The notes below the pieces were generated by a model. The model was not told the DNA's origin, did not search any database, and worked only from the letters and a program-made list of their open reading frames with translations. Position numbers and translations under genes: made by a program. Source: JAOXRU01 sp965247735 (lineage in GTDB: Bacteria; Bacteroidota; Bacteroidia; Flavobacteriales; Flavobacteriaceae). From it: 64,000 nt of DNA. Of this stretch, positions 60,428-64,000 are shown in pieces. Numbering within the stretch: the stretch's first letter is position 1; each line of letters begins with the position of its first letter. The DNA lies in NCBI GenBank assembly GCA_965247735.1, contig CBDFHN010000002.1:2604001-2668000 (forward strand), written 5' to 3'.

Positions 60428-60907
60428 ATGCTCAAAAAAATATTTTTATCGGTATTCATTAGTAGTCTTTTATTTGCATGTTCAGAAGAAGATCTTGATG
60501 AATCCCTAGGTCCTGAAGCGGTCAACATTTCTTTGTCAATAGAAGAACAACAATTGCTAAACATGGTAAATTCATATAGAACTTCCAGAAGTTTAAGTAA
60601 ATTACAACTAAATGACATTACTTTAAATGAAGCACATGGACACAGTAATTATATGCTATCCAAAAAAACCATTAGTCATGACAATTGGGACAATAGAGTA
60701 GCCAAAATCAACAAAAAAGAAACCGTACTTGCTCTATCCGAAAATGTAGCAAAGAACATTACTATACAACGTGCATTTATCAACTGGACACAAAGTACAT
60801 ATGGACATAAAGAAGCATTAAACGGAGATTACACCCATACTGGTATTAGCATCAAAAAAGATGACGATGGATTTTTCTATCTCACACAAATATTTCTTAA
60901 AAAATAA
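60428..60907 (+). CDS. CAP-domain (SCP/PR-1-like) lipoprotein, copy 2
   Basis: A 159-residue paralogue of the preceding protein, identical in length. The lipoprotein signal ends LFACSEED (C17). The shared blocks are SIEEQQLLNMVNSYRTSR, KKTISHDNWDNRVAKIN, ENVAKNITIQRAFINWTQST, GHKEALNGDYTHTGISIKKD and YLTQIFLKK. The two copies therefore arose by tandem duplication, but the N-terminal linkers and many residues differ, so it is not recent. It is likely to be surface-exposed or periplasmic, with an acidic linker (EEDLDES) after the lipidated cysteine. Confidence 0.88.
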   Translation: MLKKIFLSVFISSLLFACSEEDLDESLGPEAVNISLSIEEQQLLNMVNSYRTSRSLSKLQLNDITLNEAHGHSNYMLSKKTISHDNWDNRVAKINKKETVLALSENVAKNITIQRAFINWTQSTYGHKEALNGDYTHTGISIKKDDDGFFYLTQIFLKK

Positions 60908-60995
60908 GACTCTTTTTAACTGAACACTATTTTGAAGTCTTTGTTTATTTGGTTAAAATATTCTTTTTAACAACCCACCTCAATTTGGCATAATT

Positions 60996-61023
60996 GCGTT
61001 ACTTTTACTCTAAAAAGTAACGC
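60996..61023 (+). promoter_or_regulatory. Perfect hairpin abutting the start codon of the 3-hydroxyanthranilate dioxygenase gene
   Basis: Arms GCGTTACTTTT and AAAAGTAACGC pair perfectly around the 6-nt loop ACTCTA and end at the base before the ATG at 61024. In mRNA it would bury the initiation region. In DNA it is a symmetric operator-like site. Confidence 0.6.
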
Positions 61024-61545
61024 ATGGCCATTTTAAAACCCTTTAATTTAACCCAATGGATAGCTGAAAATAGAGCTACACTAAAACCACCCGTTGGAAA
61101 CAAAAACTTATACAAAGACGCTGGCGATTATATTGTTATGATTGTGGCAGGTCCAAATGCTCGTAAAGATTATCATTTTAATGAAACCGAAGAGCTTTTT
61201 TACCAACTAGAAGGTACCATTAAAGTACATATACAAGAAGAGGGAAAGAAAAAAACTATGGAACTAGGTCCTGGTGATATGTTTTTATTGCCTGCAAAAA
61301 TTCCGCACTCTCCAGAACGGTCTGCCAATTCCATAGGTCTTGTAATAGAACGCAAAAGAAAAGGCACTGGTATGCAAGACGGTTTGTTATGGTTTTGCGA
61401 TACCTGTAATCATAAACTACATGAAGTATATTTTGAACTTCAAGACATTGAAAAAGATTTTTTAGCGCATTTTAAGCACTTCTATAGTTCCAAATCACTT
61501 AGAACTTGTAATAACTGTGGGGGTACTATGCCCGAAAAACAATAA
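61024..61545 (+). CDS. 3-Hydroxyanthranilate 3,4-dioxygenase
   Basis: A 173-residue cytoplasmic cupin dioxygenase of the kynurenine pathway, converting 3-hydroxyanthranilate to 2-amino-3-carboxymuconate semialdehyde. The N-terminus (MAILKPFNLTQWIAENR) fits the family and confirms the start. Iron ligands are in DYHFNETEELFYQLEG (H, E) and LLPAKIPHSPERS (H). The C-terminal rubredoxin-like zinc site has CDTC and CNNC. No other kynurenine-pathway gene is in the window. The next gene encodes an ALDH on the same strand, 98 bp away. The hairpin at the start codon suggests post-transcriptional or operator control. Confidence 0.94.
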   Translation: MAILKPFNLTQWIAENRATLKPPVGNKNLYKDAGDYIVMIVAGPNARKDYHFNETEELFYQLEGTIKVHIQEEGKKKTMELGPGDMFLLPAKIPHSPERSANSIGLVIERKRKGTGMQDGLLWFCDTCNHKLHEVYFELQDIEKDFLAHFKHFYSSKSLRTCNNCGGTMPEKQ

Positions 61546-61589
61546 GTCTATTTAATTTTATCCCATGAACTTACAAACATTAGTGACAG

Positions 61590-61597
61590 TATTTTTG
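61590..61597 (+). promoter_or_regulatory. -7 promoter element of the ALDH gene
   Basis: TATTTTTG matches TAnnTTTG exactly and lies 46 bp upstream of the ATG, suggesting that the ALDH has its own promoter rather than depending only on the dioxygenase transcript. Confidence 0.5.
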
Positions 61598-61643
61598 TAT
61601 GTTTGTTACAAATTTAACAATACGATAATAAAAAGTTATAAAA

Positions 61644-63173
61644 ATGATAACAGAAGTATTAGCAAAACTCGGAATTTCAGCGGTAAACCAAGGAACCTCA
61701 ACAGGAAACCAGTGGTTTTCTAATGGTTCTGAAATCGAATCATACTCTCCTGTAGATGGTAAGTTAATTGGAAAGCTAACAACCACCACAAAAGAAGATT
61801 ACGAAAAAGTAATGCAAAGCGCCACAAGTGCTTTTACCGATTGGAGAACAAAACCCGCTCCATTAAGAGGGGAAATCGTTAGACAATTTGGAGAAAAACT
61901 AAGACTATATAAAGAACCATTAGGGAAATTAGTTTCCTATGAAATGGGGAAATCATACCAAGAAGGACTAGGAGAGGTACAAGAAATGATCGACATCTGT
62001 GATTTTGCAGTAGGGTTATCTCGTCAACTTCATGGACTTACAATGCACTCAGAACGTCCTGGACATAGGATGTACGAACAATACCATGCCTTAGGGGTTG
62101 TAGGTATTATTTCTGCATTTAACTTTCCAGTAGCTGTTTGGGCATGGAACACTGCTTTAGCATGGATTTGTGGAGATGTTTGCGTTTGGAAACCTTCAGA
62201 AAAAGCACCTTTATGTGGTATTGCTTGTCAGAATATAATTGCCGAAGTTTTAAAAGAAAACGACCTTCCTGAAGGAATTTCTTGCTTAATTAATGGTGAT
62301 TATAAAGTTGGTGAGTTTATGACTCAAGATGTTCGTATTCCTTTAGTTTCAGCTACTGGATCTACAAGAATGGGTAAAATAGTTGCCAGCACTGTAGCAC
62401 AACGTCTTGGAAAATCATTACTTGAGCTTGGTGGTAATAATGCTATTATTGTTACTCCAGATGCAGATATTAAAATGACCGTTATTGGTGCAGTATTCGG
62501 TGCAGTAGGTACTGCCGGACAACGTTGTACTTCTACCCGTAGATTAATTATTCACGAAGATATTTATGATACTGTTAAAGATGCCGTTGTAAAAGCATAC
62601 CAACAATTGCGTATTGGAAACCCTCTAGATGAAAACAACCATGTAGGACCGTTAATTGATACCGATGCAGTTGCTAACTATAATAATGCACTAACACAAG
62701 TTGTTGCAGAAGGTGGAAATATTATTGTTGAAGGTGGTGTTTTATCTGGAGAAGGCTATGAAAGTGGTTGTTATGTAAAACCAGCAATTGCAGAAGCAAA
62801 ACCAGAATTTAAAATTGTACAACACGAAACTTTTGCTCCAGTATTGTATTTATTAAAATATAGCGGTACTGTGGAAGATGCTATTAACATCCAAAATAAC
62901 GTTGCACAAGGGTTATCGTCAGCAATAATGACCAATAACTTAAGAGAAGCAGAACATTTCTTATCTGTTAACGGATCTGATTGTGGTATTGCAAATGTAA
63001 ATATTGGTACTTCTGGTGCTGAAATCGGTGGAGCCTTTGGTGGTGAAAAAGATACTGGTGGTGGACGTGAGTCTGGATCTGATGCTTGGAAAGTATATAT
63101 GAGAAGACAAACAAATACGATCAACTATACAACTGAGCTTCCTTTGGCACAAGGAATTAAATTTGACCTATAA
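61644..63173 (+). CDS. Aldehyde dehydrogenase, ALDH7 (antiquitin-like) family
   Basis: A 509-residue NAD(P)-dependent enzyme. The NAD-binding region and catalytic Glu are in LGKSLLELGGNNAII (~255-269), the catalytic Cys is in GTAGQRCTSTRRL (~290-302), and the C-terminus AFGGEKDTGGGRESGSDAWKVYMRRQTNTIN is characteristic of ALDH7A1-type enzymes, which oxidise alpha-aminoadipic semialdehyde in lysine breakdown. The gene sits directly after the dioxygenase, whose product's downstream aldehyde is usually handled by a different (ALDH8) class, so a kynurenine role is not assumed. A terminator follows. Confidence 0.92.
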   Translation: MITEVLAKLGISAVNQGTSTGNQWFSNGSEIESYSPVDGKLIGKLTTTTKEDYEKVMQSATSAFTDWRTKPAPLRGEIVRQFGEKLRLYKEPLGKLVSYEMGKSYQEGLGEVQEMIDICDFAVGLSRQLHGLTMHSERPGHRMYEQYHALGVVGIISAFNFPVAVWAWNTALAWICGDVCVWKPSEKAPLCGIACQNIIAEVLKENDLPEGISCLINGDYKVGEFMTQDVRIPLVSATGSTRMGKIVASTVAQRLGKSLLELGGNNAIIVTPDADIKMTVIGAVFGAVGTAGQRCTSTRRLIIHEDIYDTVKDAVVKAYQQLRIGNPLDENNHVGPLIDTDAVANYNNALTQVVAEGGNIIVEGGVLSGEGYESGCYVKPAIAEAKPEFKIVQHETFAPVLYLLKYSGTVEDAINIQNNVAQGLSSAIMTNNLREAEHFLSVNGSDCGIANVNIGTSGAEIGGAFGGEKDTGGGRESGSDAWKVYMRRQTNTINYTTELPLAQGIKFDL

Positions 63174-63200
63174 GCGGCATTAAAACGCTTTTATAATACA

Positions 63201-63240
63201 AAACGCCATTGTTCTTTATTGAATGATGGCGTTTTTTTTT
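63201..63240 (+). terminator. Intrinsic terminator after the ALDH gene
   Basis: Arms AAACGCCAT and ATGGCGTTT enclose a 13-nt loop and are followed by a run of nine or ten T. It lies 27 bp after the stop codon. Confidence 0.9.
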
Positions 63241-63457
63241 AGACAACAGATCGCTTTTCTTTTGGACAAAAGACCGCTTCGCTCATAGAATCAAGAGAAT
63301 AGACGCACCTCGTTATCTTTCATTTTTACCTCTCTTAATACTTTGTACTTTATACTTAATTCTTTTTTTTGAAGCCAATCGCGCTATCCGCTATAGTTTT
63401 TTGGGTTGTCACCACAAAAAAGCTGCCGCTGCTATCACGGCTAAAAACTACTAATTC

Positions 63458-63946
63458 CTAATCAAATTCCCGTTCTATTTTGGTAACATTAGCAATGTCT
63501 TTATTTAAATATTTAATGCTAATTTTTGGAGGTATTGAAATTTCAATACAGGTTTCTGTAAACACTAAACTATCCGTCGATAATTTTCCTTGAAAATCGT
63601 TAGACATCATTAGTCCTTTTAATATCAATTTAAACATCTTTTTCTCAGCATATTCATTCATCAACTCTTCAACTTCCTCTTCACTAATTTCTTTAAACCT
63701 ACTAAAATGAATTTCAATTGAAGGAGGAACAGAAATTCCAACTAGCAATCTATTGGTTTTAAATCCTGCCTTTTCAATTAGCGGCAAAACATCAAAAACA
63801 TCTTTTACATAATCAACAAACTTATCCTTTACATTAATCCCAAAATCACCAATCTTTGAAAGCCCATTTTTTAACTGACTTAATATTTGATCAGCCGAAT
63901 CTGCAACTGTTGTTGTTGCTTTTTTTACAATTGATTTTTCTTCCAT
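63458..63946 (-). CDS. Hypothetical protein with two similar halves
   Basis: The ATG at 63946 is preferred over a GTG two codons upstream. A cytoplasmic-looking protein of 162 residues with no signal peptide or membrane segment. The N-terminal helical segment (~1-50) is amphipathic. Two PPxIxI motifs occur: SVPPSIEIHFSRFKE (~73-87) and SIPPKISIKYLNK (~140-152), suggesting two similar beta units around a helical EEEVEELMNEYAEKKM linker. No family is recognised. A weak hairpin (GCCG/CGGC) followed by a T run lies about 25 bp downstream of the stop codon. Confidence 0.6.
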   Translation of the reverse strand: MEEKSIVKKATTTVADSADQILSQLKNGLSKIGDFGINVKDKFVDYVKDVFDVLPLIEKAGFKTNRLLVGISVPPSIEIHFSRFKEISEEEVEELMNEYAEKKMFKLILKGLMMSNDFQGKLSTDSLVFTETCIEISIPPKISIKYLNKDIANVTKIEREFD

Positions 63947-64000
63947 AACCACTTATTATTATACTAAAATAGCATATAATTTTATACCGTACTCATTTTA

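Noticed and set aside
61024..63173. Complete kynurenine catabolic operon
   Set aside because: Only the dioxygenase is diagnostic. The ALDH is of the ALDH7 type with its own promoter-like element, so a joint pathway is not proven.

Overview
This window looks like chromosomal DNA from a member of the Bacteroidota, most likely a (marine-type) Flavobacteriaceae. The evidence is low GC content, TonB-linked SusC/SusD transport pairs, many short 'xSC' lipoprotein signal peptides, a Bacteroidota-style RHS system, promoter-like TAnnTTTG elements, and mostly weak Shine-Dalgarno sequences. No rRNA, tRNA, CRISPR array, intact transposase or integrase was recognised. The species cannot be named from the sequence alone.

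Layout. (1) 1-10.9 kb: start of a SusC-like receptor with an M14 peptidase lipoprotein upstream, then NADP-type glutamate dehydrogenase, a trans-sulfuration enzyme, an RsiV-like lipoprotein, DinB, an ArsC/Spx-like-EamA-nitronate monooxygenase operon, a DUF4349 lipoprotein, and a TTG-started single-pass membrane protein followed by a lipoprotein. (2) 10.9-18.2 kb: a murein-sugar locus of anmK, murQ, SusD, SusC and a DeoR-type regulator. (3) 18.4-30.3 kb: thioesterase, YheT-like hydrolase, a very small ABC transporter, a 7TM protein, a sodium:alanine symporter, lipoproteins, a second DinB-like protein, and a PepSY protein paired with a siderophore receptor. (4) 30.4-40.7 kb: yicC-gmk-nadD, OmpA and helix-hairpin-helix proteins, membrane and hydrolase genes, gpsA, an AraC regulator and a DUF885 lipoprotein preceded by a tandem ~90-bp repeat. 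(5) 40.7-50 kb: accessory region with a heptamer tandem repeat, REP-like palindromes, a possible nuclease fragment, and a four-gene RHS locus. (6) 50-59.2 kb: pbpC, bacterial alpha-2-macroglobulin and isoaspartyl peptidase. (7) 59.6-64 kb: two tandem CAP-domain lipoproteins, 3-hydroxyanthranilate dioxygenase, an ALDH7-type dehydrogenase and an unknown protein.

How the genes work together. The murein block would import MurNAc or anhydro-MurNAc compounds across the outer membrane (SusCD), phosphorylate anhMurNAc (AnmK) and cleave MurNAc-6-P to GlcNAc-6-P (MurQ), probably under the adjacent DeoR-type regulator. The siderophore receptor and PepSY protein form an iron-uptake pair with a possible Fur-like operator. 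Alpha-2-macroglobulin and PBP1C form the known periplasmic defence and cell-wall repair pair.

The best candidate for an undescribed system is the RHS locus at 41.3-49.7 kb. It encodes a tail-fibre-like secreted protein, two large RHS proteins, an unrecognised ~230-residue C-terminal tail, and, 4 bp downstream, a small lipoprotein that could be the cognate immunity protein. Effector and immunity functions are inference from gene architecture.
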